A stretch of DNA of 64,000 nucleotides from Amphibalanus amphitrite (taxonomy: Eukaryota; Arthropoda; Thecostraca; Balanomorpha; Balanidae). Positions 22,111 to 34,273 of the stretch are shown here, piece by piece. The notes beneath the pieces were generated by a model. It saw only the letters and a program-made list of their open reading frames with translations. It was not told where the DNA came from and made no database searches. The stretch is taken from contig NW_024881829.1 of the NCBI RefSeq assembly GCF_019059575.1, positions 284,001-348,000 of the forward strand, written 5' to 3'. Position numbers and translations under genes: made by a program. Position 1 is the stretch's first letter. Every line of letters begins with the position of its first letter.

Positions 22111-23324
22111 CTCTCATGTTTGTTATTTTCATGCATTTGACGCTGGAAAGGTGTGACATTATTTTTCGGACACCCTGTAATGCTTGCTCTGCCTCTGTCT
22201 CCGTTAGATATGTGCATAGATTCGGGAAAATGGATCTGAGATCCGATCCCATGGATCTAGATCTGGTATCCACTCGGATCATAGATCAAAACCCTCAAAT
22301 TTGTCGAGAGATCCACTCAGATCATAGATGTGACCCAGCAGTTTTGTCGAGAGATCCTCCCTGCCTCCATCCTTTTTCCCTCCCTCCCTCACTTCCACTC
22401 TCTGACATTCGCTCACTGACCCAATCCCCTTACCCCTCCCCATCTGTCTGTCTCCCTCCCCTCCCCGCTGACCCAATCATATAATGCTTTAAACCTCCCC
22501 ATCTGTCTCTCTCCCTTCCCTCCCCGTCTCCTTTATCACATTTCATCGCTCGCTCCCTCCCTCCCTTTCCCTCCCCTCCCTTCTAATCCCCTCCCTTCAC
22601 TTATCCCCTCCCTCTCCCCCCTTTCCCTCCCCTCATATCCTCTCTTGGTACTTGAAAAGTACGGACTTCTCGTCCCGCGCCGTAGATGCATATCTGCGTC
22701 GCAGATACGTATCTGATTCGCTCGCGGTAGGTAGTATAAAAAGCAAGTAGATAATGGATGCTTCCCCGCCCCGCTCCGCCCCGTCTCCTTTATCACATCG
22801 CTCGCTCCCTCCCTCCCTCTCCCTCCCATCCCTTCTAATCCCCTCCCTCCACTTATCCCCTCCCTCTCCCCCTTCCCCTCCCGTCCTATCCCCTCTTGGT
22901 ACTTGAAAAGTACGGACTTCTCTGCCCGCACCATGGATGCATATCTGCGTCACAGATACGTATCTGATTCGCTCTCGGTAGGTAGTAGAAAAAGTAAGTA
23001 GATAATGGATGCTTTCCCGCCCCGCTCCGCCCCGCTCTGCACCTACCCTTCCCGTTTTTCTATAACCCTCCCTCCCTGCTTCCATCCCTCTTCCCTCCTC
23101 TACCCACCCTTTCCATCCCCTCCCTCCCCTCATCCCCTCCCGCTCCTCCCTTCTCCTCCCCTCACATCCCCTCTGGGTACTTGAAAAGTACGGACTTCTC
23201 TGCCCGTGCCGTAAATGCATATCTGCGTCTCAGATACGTATCTGATTCGCTCTCTGTAGGTAGTTTAAAAAGTAAGTAGATAATGGATGCTTCCCCGCCC
23301 CGCTCCGCCCCGATCCGCCCCTAC
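22111..23324 (+). repeat. monomer A, CT-rich half with 250-280 bp subrepeats
   Basis: The CAGATATGTGCAT-type end and GATC units (22204-22335) are a fixed fragment of the GATC hAT family shared by every monomer. A pyrimidine-rich stretch follows. The motif ACTTGAAAAGTACGGACTTC recurs at 22650, 22901 and 23179, so this copy has three subrepeats where monomer B has one. Minus-strand ORFs here (22536-23220) are low-complexity shadows. Confidence 0.8.
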
Positions 23325-25486
23325 CAGACATGTGCTTGGATCCGGAAAAATGGATCTGAGATCCGATCCCATGGATCCCGATCCGAGATCCATTCAGATC
23401 ATAGATCCAACCCCTCAATTTTGTCGAGAGATCTACTGGGATCATAGATCTGACCCTTCAATTTTGTCGCTAGATCCACTCGGATCATAGATCTGGCTCC
23501 CCAATTTTGTCGTGAGATCCATTGGGATCATAGCTCATAGGTGCTCAAAAATGTTAACAACTTTCTTTCATAAAAAGTTATGAATACCAAAGTATGGCTA
23601 GAAACAAGCAATCTTATACAAAGGCCATATAAGTAAAGGCATCCAGTTACATTATACAGAATACAAAATAAAGGAGGCTCATGACGGTCACAACTTGAGA
23701 GAATTGAGTGACATAAAGATTGCTCACATACCAACAGAAAAGTTTGCATTAACAATTAACATAGAGGTAAGTCAAAGTAATGACTAATGAACAATACATT
23801 ACTAGGCACCTACCACATCACAATTCATGTTAGAATCTACATAATGATATTGATAAGACAATCTTGCATTAGACAACCATGAGGCTTTCCAGTTTACGGC
23901 TAACACGATTGATAAACAATAAAAGATGATACTGGCACATGTGGCTTGGTTAGGTAAAGGTATTTCAATCTATTGAAAGAAATATTTGATAAAATAAACT
24001 GAGATATAAACAAAAGAATAAAAATATTCAACAGCCTGCGGAAGTGATGGGAAGCGAAATATCAATTGTAATGGCCTTGGATATTTACCGTAAAATGATT
24101 ATTAAGTATCTAAATAGAACTCGTGACGTCATTTCAAATAACAAATGAGCTTAGCGTTCTACCTTCGAGTATAATGAAAATAAATAAATAATCAAACTGG
24201 AAATGCAAAAGTCTGGAGTTTTTTCAAAAGGATGTTCAGTTTTTTCTGCCTCACATGATTTTACGATACGATTGTTTGTGAATATCATCTTTGTAGCGTT
24301 GAATTTAATAACGTAAACGTAAGCTGAAACGGTATTACATGGCCCTGAGCCGGGTGTGCGCCTTGCATCTTTATTTTATTCACTTTTCAAAAGAATCACA
24401 ATATCTTACGTCATTAGTTTGAAGGGCCTATTACGGGGAATCTTTTGGAATCATAACGGATTTAGTCAAATTGAGATTTTTCATTGGTCAAACGATAATG
24501 ACGTAATAAAACAATATTACCAAAACGTGAGCTGTGAATTTCGTTTGTCTTTTTTTGGGAGGTTCTCTCATAACGAAAGCACAGCATGGCACCACACGTG
24601 GCACGATGCCAAAAGTAGGTAATCGGAAGAAGTTGATGCCATTTTTGAACTTGTATTTTTATTAGGAAAGTATTAGAGGTTGGTTGCTATTCTTACTAAA
24701 TCGAAATTGTGTTGCACATACTAATAGCTCATACGAACATTCTGGATTGGGATTTCATACCTGGCAGAAGTGGATTGCTGGATTATTTTTAACAAAACTG
24801 ACCTATTTGGCTTCCAGGTTTGATTTCCTAACATCTGTCCATAGGCGGCGGAACAGGGGGGGGGGTGGCACCAGGGTACAGTGCCCCCCATAGATTTTGG
24901 CATTTTAACATTAGCCCTACTGGCGTTGCATCGAAAAAATGGGACCAAAATGAAAATCTGCAGTGCCCCGCTGCCACTGCATCTGTCTGTACTGTTTGTT
25001 CATTGAATTAAAGTGGCTGTAGCTTGTTGATAAGATTGCTGTCATGAAAAAGTAACAATTGGTCAAAAAAAAGTAGCAATGTGCATGTTCTTGGTTTATT
25101 TCAAATGTAGTACAAATGTTGTTGATTTAAATTCAAATTTCATGATGATACCTAATGATTACAACTGGTCTTAACCATGTCCACAAGTGACAATTCTCAA
25201 TTGTATTGCACTGTTAGGTGTACAATTATGTAGGATAAGGGTTTCATTGGCTACATGTTGTCGTGAGATCCATACAGATCATAGTTCCTCCACAAATTTT
25301 TGCCCGCTGGATCCACAGAGATCATAGATCCAACTCCTAAATTTTGTCGAGAGATCCATTCGGATCATAGATCCAACCCCTGAATTTTGTCGAGAGATCC
25401 ACTCGGAGCATAGATCCAACCCCTCTATTTTGTCGAGAGATCCACTGAGATCATAGATCCAGCTCTCGGATCCATGCACATGTCTG
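23325..25486. mobile_element. GATC-rich hAT-like element, 2.16 kb
   Basis: The left end CAGACATGTGCTTGGATCCG and the inverted right end CAGACATGTGCATGGATCCG differ at one base. An exact 8-bp TSD GCCCCTAC is at 23317-23324 and 25487-25494. The empty site CCGCCCCTACCCTTCCCG is intact in monomer B near 28794. Both ends carry arrays of GAGATCCACTCGGATCATAG-type units. The middle (23530-25260) is AT-rich with small ORFs I do not recognise and a G-rich fragment at 24846-24900 that looks like a truncated second insertion. No transposase. Confidence 0.9.
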
Positions 25487-25617
25487 GCCCCTACCCTTCC
25501 CGTTTCTCCCTTACCCTCCCTGCCTGCTTCCATCTCTCTTCCCTCCCCCTCAATCACCTCCACTCTCTGACTGTCGCTCACTGACTCAATGATACACTCA
25601 TTTATCCCTACCCATAT

Positions 25618-26757
25618 CCCGCGCCTCAGTGGCGGTCTCAGCCAACTTCGCCCTAGTGGGGGGGGGGGGGGCATATGTTACCACCCACCTCTAACTCAAA
25701 AACTAAGAGGGCTAGAAAGACGCGGTAAAAAGCAATCGATAGCTCTCAATGCGTACGTTTGAAAGTATTTCAGTCATTTTTCATCTTAGAGCAATATTGG
25801 GGTCACTGGAGGTCATCAAAGGTCAAAATTTGCCAAATGTCATTATATTTTTCCGAAAACATGCATTTATCTCAGGAACTATGATAGCTAGAAAAACGCA
25901 TGGAAAAACAACCGATAGCTCTTGAACTCCTCTTTCGATAAGGTCAAAACTCCAAAAATAGCTGTTTTTACGAAAAGTGTTTTTCGACAATAACTTTTGA
26001 CTAAAAAAGCCACGACATTTCTATTGCCAGAATCGTGTTCCTCTCGCCGAGACGCATCGAATTAACTATAATTTAGCCTTGCAAGGTCAACTTGAAAATT
26101 TGACCTCAGGTCAAGGTCATGACCTGACCGGAAAAAGTCATGTTGCATATCAGTCGATGGGTCTCGGCAAGACAAACACAATGAGATCATCCCCAGCGTT
26201 CTATCTCTTTCCAATCGCGAGTTATTGGCAAAAATCTGTTTGTAGCCTCAAATGACCTCGGATGACCTTTCAAGAGGCTATCAGCAAAAAACGACACCTT
26301 GGTCGTCACGGGTGGTCTAAATCATTGTGATTCTGAAATATTTGGACTGTTCCTATGCGTACACACGGATCTAGAGGCGTTTTCATTTTTCTCCATTGAC
26401 TTATAATGGTAAGGTCACGCCACTGACCTGACCTTAGGTCACGAGTATAAAAAATCTGAGATATACAAATTGTAGGCGCCCATAACATCATGCAATCCAC
26501 CAAGTTTGAAACCTTTCTGACAAACACTGCAGGCTGGACATGATCGCAAACTTTTTTATGCTTGGTCAGATAACTTGACCTGGTGACCTGACCTGACATG
26601 GCCTGGGGTCAAAAATTTCACACATTGTCCAAAATTGATGTACAAAAAGCTACCCCAAGCGGCGCGGCGCTACGCGCCGCGGTTTTTTATTCACACGCGA
26701 AAAACGCGACAGGGTGGTAACTGGTAACATATGCCCCCCCCCCCACTGGGGCAAAGG
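25618..26757. mobile_element. G-rich element with ATAT target duplication
   Basis: Ends CCCGCGCCTCAGTGGCGG and, from the right, CCTTTGCCCCAGTGGGGG agree at 12 of 18 positions; inside both is a G-run followed by CATATGTTACCA. ATAT flanks both sides (25614-25617, 26758-26761). The empty site TACCCATATGTCTCTC is present at the next unit boundary near 28930. The interior is AGGTCA-rich (25800-25830, 26100-26130, 26400-26450) like the TTAA elements, although the TSD differs. No coding capacity. Confidence 0.75.
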
Positions 26758-28933
26758 ATATGTCTCTCACCCTCCCCTCGCAGTCTCCTTTAGCACACTT
26801 CTTCGCTCCCTCCACCTCTCCTCTCCCCTTCCCTCCCAACTGCTCCCATCCTTTCCCTCCTCTCCAATCCCATCTTTGTATTTGAAAAAGTACTGGCTTC
26901 TTCTTCGCCCGCACCGCAGATACATATACGTTTTTATATCCCACTTACCGAAGCTATATATTAAGGTACGCTCTCGGCAGGTAGTTTAAACAGTAAGTAC
27001 TGGGTGCTTCCCGCCCACCTCTGACACTAGTGCTTAGACATGATCGATAATATTTCAGTATTTTGTGGAATTCTGTAATCAACCTATCTCAAATCTAATC
27101 GTCTTACCATACCTCGTCAAACTCCGTCCCCCTCTCCAACTCCCCTTTCTCCCCGCAACCCCATATCCCGGCCCCAAACCCCCCCCTCGCCTCCCCCGCC
27201 CCATCCCCCTACGCCCGGCACTCGTGATCGGTAAGTTTTTCAGTGCTTAAGATATAATACACGATGACCCAAAATAAACGTCACATCCTCCCACAACCTT
27301 TATTTTTCCTAATACGGCGTAATTTCAATATAATTTCGGTGTTACTTGCTCCTAGAGACCATATTGGCTGCATTCTAGTCACGTGACCTTCGAATTTTTG
27401 TGGCCCTGACTGGTCAAGTGGTTAACGGAGGCTATTTTCGGGGCAGAAGCCAGTGCGAGCGGACCAGGTGTTTGCGATGGCAAAACTGCACAGCAAATCG
27501 TCTTTCAACGGAGCAGTCGGCATAGTTGCCGGCGGCATGGCCCACAGCCAGGTCGCCGAGGCACTGGGCGTGAGTTACCGCACGATTTGGCGCTGGTTGT
27601 CACGTGACAGAAGCGGATAGACGCCTGAGAACAAGCTAGGTCGCGACAGGAAGACTTCCGCCAGTCGGGTAGCGCAGATCATTATCGCGAAGTGTGGAGC
27701 TTAAGACGGGCAAATCCAAAAGGAAACTGGCAAGGAGGCTGACTGCCAACGAATCCAGTCTTTAAGTCGACAATCCATCGGTAACCGAAGTTGTAGTCTA
27801 GTTGAAGCCCACCAAGCCACGTCTCCAGCCGAAAACTTCTTCTGAACATGTCCGGGGTCATCTTCCCACAGCTCGGCGCCCCGGCTCATCGAGCTAAAAC
27901 GACCTAGGACTGGTGCAGATCGAACTTCCCAGCATTCTGGGAGAAGGACAAATTGCCGGGGAGTTGCCACGACCTATCGCCGATAGAAAATCTTTGAGCG
28001 AACGTCCGGTAAGAGGTAAACAAAATGGCACAACGATAACCTGAAATCACGCTGACCAGGAACGTTGGATCTGTCTGGTCCAAGATCAGTCTACAGAAGC
28101 TGGACATGTTGATGTCTGATGTCCTGGACCGTATGCTCACCCGTATCAGGGAGAAGGTGGGATACAAATGTAAGAAAAGTGCAACTCTCATGTTTATTAT
28201 TTTCATGCATTTGACGTTGGAAAGGTTTGACATTATTTTTGGGACACCCTGTAATGCCTGCTCGGCCTCTGTCTCCGTCAGATATGTGCATGGATTCGGG
28301 AAAATGGATATTAGATCCGATCCAATGGATCTAGATCTGGTATCCACTCGGAACATAGATCAAAACCCTCAATTTTGTCGAGAGATCCATTCAGATCATA
28401 AATGTGACCCAACAGTTTTGTCGAGAGATCCTCCCTGCCTCCATCCTTTTTCCTCCCTCCCTCACTTCCACTCTCTGACTGTCGCTCACTGAACAATCAT
28501 ATGCTCACTTACCCCTCCCCATCTGTCTCTCTCACTCCCCTCCCCGTCTCCTTTATCACATTTTATCGCTCGCTCGCTCTCTCCCTTTCCCTCCCCTCCC
28601 TTCTAATCCCCTCCCTCCACTTATCCCCTCCCTCTCCCCCCTTCCCCTCCCCTCATATCCCCTCTTGGTACTTGAAAAGTACGGACTTCTCTGCCCGCGC
28701 CGTAGATGCATATCTGCGTCGCAGATACGTGTCTGATTCGCTCTCGGTAGGTAGCATAAAAAGTAAGTAGGTAATGGATGCTTCCCCGCCCCGCTCCGCC
28801 CCGCTCCGCCCCTACCCTTCCCGTTTCTCTCTAACCCTCCCTGCCTGCTTCCATCTCTCTTCCCTCCCCTTCCCTCACTTCCACTCTCTGACTGTCGCTC
28901 ACTGACTCAATGATAAACTCATTTATCCCTACC
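26758..28933 (+). repeat. monomer B, the one intact array unit
   Basis: ~2176 bp from ATATGTCTC to the next ATATGTCTC. In order: CT-rich block; GAAGCTATATATTAAGG landmark; C-rich block; Tc1-like relic; GATC-rich hAT end; long pyrimidine tract; TTGAAAAGTACGGACTTCTC landmark. It serves as the reference for empty sites of insertions into other units. Confidence 0.85.
27477..28170 (+). pseudogene. Tc1-like transposase relic B
   Basis: An ATG at 27477 starts a frame with NGAVGIVAGGMAHSQVAEAL and YRTIWRWLSRDRSG, then a TAG after ~48 codons. Beyond it, in mixed frames, come STIHR (second HTH), FPAFWEKDKL and LSPIENLWANVR (DDE core region), and LMSDVLDRMLTRIREKVGYK at the end. Several stops and shifts; dead. 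The same gene is fixed in every monomer, so the array was amplified after transposase decay or along with it. Confidence 0.75.
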
Positions 28934-29980
28934 CATATGTCTCTCACCCTCCCCTCCTAGTCTCCTTTAGCACACTTCTTCGCTCCCTCCACCCCTCCTC
29001 TCCCCTTCCCTCCCAACTGCTCCCATCCTTTCCCTCCTCTCCAATGCCATCCTTGTATTTGAAAAAGTACTAGCTTCTTCTTCGCCCGCACAGCAGATAC
29101 ATATACGTTTTTATATCCCAGTTACCGAAGCTATATATTAAGGTACGCTCTTGGCAGGTAGTTTTAACAGTAAGTACTCGGTGCTTGCCGCCCACCTCCG
29201 ACACTAGTACTTAGACATGATCGATAATATTTCAGTATTTTGTGGAATTCTTTAACCAACCTATCTCAAATCTGAGTGCCCTACCTCGTCAAGCTGCGCC
29301 CCCTCCCCAACTCCCCTTTCTCCCCGCAACCCCCTATTTCTCCCCGCCCCGAACCCTCCCCCCCTTCCCCGCCCCTCACCCTAAGGCCCGCCACTCATGA
29401 TCGGTAATGTTTTCACTGCTAGAGATATAATACATGGTGACCCAAAATCAATGTCACATCCTCCCACAATCTTTATTTTCCCTTATACGGCATAATTTAG
29501 TATAATTTCGGCGTTACTTGCTCCTAGAGACCATATTGGCTGCATTCTAGTCACGTGACCCTCGAATTTTTGTGGCCCTGACTGGTCAAGTGGTTAACGG
29601 AGGCTATTTTTGGGGCAGTAGCCATGGCGAGCGGACCAGGTGTCCGGGATAGCAAAACTCCACAGCAAATAGTCCTTCAACGGGGCAATCGGCATAGTTG
29701 CCGGCGGCATGGCCCACAGCCAGGTCGCCGAGGCACTGGGCATGAGTTACCGCACGATTTGGCGCTGGTTATCACGTGACAGAAGCGGATAGACGCCTTA
29801 GAACAAGCTAGGTCGCGACAGGAAGACTTCCGCTAGTCGGGTGGCGCAGACCGTCATTGCGAAGTGTGGAGCTTAAGTAAGACGGGCAAATCCAAAAGGG
29901 AACTGGAAAGGAGGCTGACTGCCAACGAACATCCAGTCTTTAAGTCGACAATCCATCGGTAACCGAAGTTGTCTTCTAGT
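28934..29980 (+). repeat. monomer C, 5' half
   Basis: Direct continuation after monomer B. Its Tc1-like relic (from about 29640, start codon lost as ATA) is cut at 29980, where TTAAAGGTAGTGTGCCACC begins. That resembles the end of T1 (TTAAAGG…CCACCTT), so a TTAA-type insertion is likely, but I find no matching right end. Confidence 0.7.
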
Positions 29981-32109
29981 TAAAGGTAGTGTGCCACCTT
30001 CCAATGATTTCCCATTTTTTTTTTTTTTTTTTTGATAAGAAGCTTCTGTTTTTGCCTAATATCGCAAAAAAATCAAAAATAGGCCTGGAATAGTGCCTTT
30101 TTTGTCTAAAAGTTTATCGGTTTTTCGATATGCATAACAACTGTAGTGGGCTGACCTGCAAACAGGCGTCGGCAACAATCGCGAATGCGGCGCACAAGCC
30201 AAGGTCATTATAGAGTTACGACGTACGGGAATGAGATATCAGCTGTCTAATCGTAGATAACACAATGTCGAACTTAAACTCTAAGCCTGTATTGGTATTG
30301 TTTCTTTAATTTGGCTGTCGAACATTAATTTATGGTTTGAAATATGATTTTAGGTATATAAAATAATTGATATGAAACAGCCATCTCTTAAGTTATGACC
30401 CCATTTCACCACATGCAAGTGGCAGAAATGACAATGATTAGCTGACGCGTTTTTCTTGGCCGAAGTCAGAACGCGCGGCCTGACGCACCACGCGTATTTG
30501 GAAATTCCGACCTCGACGAGCATCAGAAGCCACCTAACAGGCGTGTTCGAAACCGCAGGAGATGATGATGAACGGGTTTATCGAAACTTGATTGGATGAG
30601 CCTATCGGTAATAGCGATTTTAGTGTGTGCATTTATTGTTCATTAGTGGTGTGAAATGTGGTTGGGGTACGACCGACAACCCGTCGGGGCGAATTTCGCA
30701 CTGGGGTACTCAAAGTTTGAAGAATTTAAGACGTTTCCATGAGTTTTGAAGGTATGGATAAGTTAAAAAAATCCGGTTCTCCTTATCCGGCTCATTAACT
30801 CCATATGGTCCAAGAAAGCTGGCAGTGACCAGGGGCGTCGCCGACGGGGGGGGGGTCGGGGGGGGTCGTGACCCCCCACTCTTGAAAACTGGGGGTGTCG
30901 ACCCCCACTTTTTGCGATGCTTAGTATGCTTTTTTAGCTTTTATGTCAGTGAAGCAGGCGTCAGCAACACCAACAAATACATCAGATTCAAAATCGCTTC
31001 AAGAGCTCCCTAAAGCCAATTAGCCAATTACCTAAAGGTCAATTAGCTGTGGGCGGGGAACACGAGCACAACAATGTTTTTAAGTAGCCCCCATCCTAGT
31101 ACCTTTTTATCCCTCAAAGGATTGGACGCGCCAAAACTGCCCCGAGCGTTCGTCTGATCGTTTTACAAAAATGGTCGCAGTCGATTCGTCGGATCAGTAC
31201 CTAACTACAAAACTACAAACTAGCCTCAGCCCCATGGCTACCGTCACAACTAGCTGTACAGTGCACATGTAGGGGAAAGTGAGTCAGATGGAACCGTCTC
31301 GGGCTTTCGCAAAGAAGTCGCGCAAAAAGGAGCCGATTTCAACAAAACTTCCGGTGCGCTCGAGTTAATCACCTACTTAAAATAAATCGATATCCCTGAT
31401 TCAAATAAAGATGACCTTAGTTCACTTTTACATAACGTGCTTTTAATTGATAGGGTAGTTTTTGGAGCTGATTTTGAACTTAGCGCCCATCTGAACATTT
31501 AAGAAGTAGTTGTGTTGCTTATTCATATAACATGCTAGGAAGCAATCGGTGGTGGTCATCCACTATTAGGTACTGGTCGATCTGACCTGACCTGATCTAC
31601 CCCAAATGCATGGAGTCATCATCTTCGTTCAAAACTAAGATAACATTCGTAATCAGAACCTCGAAAAACCATCACAACTTACATTCGTTAAGTTCTAGCA
31701 GGTCCCGAGTTTCTCTACTTATTGGCGATGACCTGAGTCCTGAGATATCTGCTTTGCAATAACTTTCGATTCCGTGAATTTGTATGGTATGTACATATGT
31801 TGTCTTGTCACCACCGTCTTGATCTCTTTAAGGCGCGTCACATGAGTTAAAATTGGACCATTCAGAATTAACGTTAAAACGACCTCAGGTCAACGTTATG
31901 TCCTGATCGAAAAAGGACCTCCTGCTGCATATGAATGGATCCGTGTTGTTGAGCTGAACAGTGAACACCTTCCAGGTGCTGTCATCGCTCTACCGCGTCT
32001 TCGTCAAAAGTTGTAGAAAAAAATGCTGGTGGCCATCGATGGACATTTCCACTAATGACCTTTCGAGTCATCACTCGCCATAATTTTCTCGGCGCTCCGC
32101 GCCTCCGAT

Positions 32110-32140
<31 letters not shown>

Positions 32141-32465
32141 GTCAAACATCAACCAACCACAGAACAGTGGGCGCACAAACAGACGCACACATGCATACAA
32201 TTACACACATATTCATATATGAGCACTTAATCGACTAACACAATATTCGACGCAGTGTGAAGCAATCCATACGCGAAGATATAAATAACCATGTGTCCCA
32301 TGTATGACAATTAAACTGTGTGCTCCTTTGTTTGAAGATATTTAATTAATTCCTTTTTAGATGCACTTCTTATCTGTGTCGGCAATTTTTTTTCATACAC
32401 CAATCAATAAGAAAGATCGTGAATGTAATAACACCAACCGTGTCAAATTGAATCAAAATTCATAT
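29981..32465. other. composite insertion, no gene recognised
   Basis: Begins with a possible TTAA-type end (29979). At 30830 CAGGGGCGTCGCCGACGGGG plus G-runs looks like a hAT left end without a partner. 31270-31930 is a decayed reversed relative of T4/T7 (shares CGCGCAAAAAGGAGCCGAT and TTTTTGGAGCTGATTT-type segments). An ATT microsatellite occupies 32112-32141. The rest is unassigned. Confidence 0.5.
32112..32141. repeat. (ATT)n microsatellite
   Basis: About ten ATT units. Confidence 0.95.
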
Positions 32466-32746
32466 ATGACCTTACCCTCGTAGTTTGAAAAAGTTAGATC
32501 AAAACACTTGTTTATTTATAATTTCGAGCACAGCTCTTCATCAGAATACAAAGCTAAAATGTCACGATAAAAATCCAATCTTTGACTGCAGTCGCAGTCA
32601 AAGTCAAATTCAATCTTTGACGCAGTCAAAGATTGGATTTTTATCGTGACATTTTTAGCTTTGTATTCTGATGAAGAGCTGTGCTCGAAATTATTAATAA
32701 ACAAGTGTTTTGATCTAACTTTTTCAAACTACGAGGGTAAGGTCAT
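32466..32746. mobile_element. foldback element with ~120-bp arms
   Basis: Left arm from 32466 and right arm ending 32746 are nearly perfect inverted copies (for example GAAGAGCTGTGCTCGAAATT on one arm). The centre (about 32583-32630) has repeated CTTTGACTGCAGTC/GCAGTCAAAG motifs. The transcript would form a long hairpin. No coding sequence. Confidence 0.85.
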
Positions 32747-32756
32747 TAATCAAAAT

Positions 32757-34273
32757 CAGTAGGCGGAACTATGGTCAAGCGTACCCATTTTCGGGAACGC
32801 ATTTTCGTTCCCATGTTTGGGAACGATAAACCCAAATATGGGAACGCCATGTAGGCATTATTTAAAACAAGAAAAAGAACTGTTAAATGACGTCCAAAAA
32901 ATATAAAACGATCGTGAACCGCCTGATAGTTGTCTCAATATTGTTGGGAAAGAGTTTGATATTGTAAGGCCCATCGTAGTTTCAAATCGTTCCCCTATTT
33001 CTAAAGCAGTCCATCACCCGGGCCGCGAGCCCAAATTTGGGAACGCTGTCGTACACTGGCGCTGCAAGCGTTCCTTATTATGGGAACGGCGTACCCAAAA
33101 TTGGGAACGATTTCACCGACGCCTTTCAGGGGCTCTTTTCATTAACAAGCATCACGTCCAACGCCGCAAATTATTGTTAACGCAACAATCATCAGATGAC
33201 CTTTCCGGCAAGACCGTTGCATGTTTCGCCCGGTCTTCTGCGCTTTTATTCCCGTCGATCTCGCAGCGGGCACGCCCCCCTCTGCAGGATTACGTAATCC
33301 ACAACGCTCAGCGATGTTCAACAAGGTCTTCCATACCTATATCCACCGTCCGCGCCGAGGGTGGAGACATGTCAAGCACCTGTCTGCTAATCACCGAGAG
33401 TTGACGAGCACAAGAAGTATCCAAAAATGGGAACGCTGAATATGTTACACCCTCAAAACACCTAGTCCCAATGAAAATCTAGTTTTTTCCTTTCTTAATG
33501 AGTGTAAGTGGCAAAAGGCCTGGTAGGATGGGCACGACGTATGATCGAAATCAGCATAAAAATATAAATAAGCCACACAGAGCGACCTATATCAGAGAAA
33601 TTCCCCCAACCGATCATGCTTAGAAACGCCGAAGACAAAAACCACGCTCATGACACTGCTTATAAAACAACGCTAAACAGCTAGCATCCAAATAAAATAT
33701 GTCTTTCAGGGCTGATAAAATACAGCTGAATGATTTTAAACCACTGAAACTGAGTTTACAACAGTAGTTCGGTAAATCACTGACGTTCCACGCGGTCGAT
33801 CGCCCCGACACCAAATGTCAACAATATTACCTCGGGACTGTCCGCGTGTTCGCTTGCATATGTCATCATCTGGTGTCGCTAGAATGAAACTTCATAACCA
33901 GGCGAAAATTATTATACTTGACCTCAAAATGTAAAAAATGCTTCATTTTCCTTAAACTTGCATGTTAAATGTCGTATAACCCATATTTCCACCATTCTGT
34001 CATTTTTAAAAAATCATTAAAAATATCATTCCACGGTCAATTTCCTTGTTCCACGGTCAGATTAAAGATAACTTTATGGAGATTTAGTAGATACTTAAAT
34101 CAGCGTGCACTTTTTTGAGACGTGATGCACTTTTGAGTTTTAGTGGGCGAACGGCCGAAAAATTGCCTTCCGTTCTCATAAATGGGAACGCCCGTTCCAT
34201 ATTTGGGAACTCCGTTCCCAAAAATGGGAACGTTCCTATATTTGGGTACTCATGACCATAGTTCCGCCTACTG
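32757..34273. mobile_element. TIR element with GGGAACG subterminal repeats
   Basis: Ends CAGTAGGCGGAACTATGGTC are exact inverted repeats over at least 20 bp (start 32757, end 34273). AAAT lies on both sides (32753-32756, 34274-34277), a possible 4-bp TSD. TTGGGAACG and its complement recur many times just inside both ends (32800-32850, 33000-33110, 34180-34250) and at 33425. Subterminal repeats like these often bind transposase. Small ORFs inside (33142-33439, 33620-33814) are not recognised. Superfamily not assigned. Confidence 0.8.

Noticed and set aside
22536..23220. Glycine/arginine/glutamate-rich minus-strand ORFs
   Set aside because: Translation of pyrimidine-rich subrepeats; the same occurs at 36901-37359 and 45255-45458.
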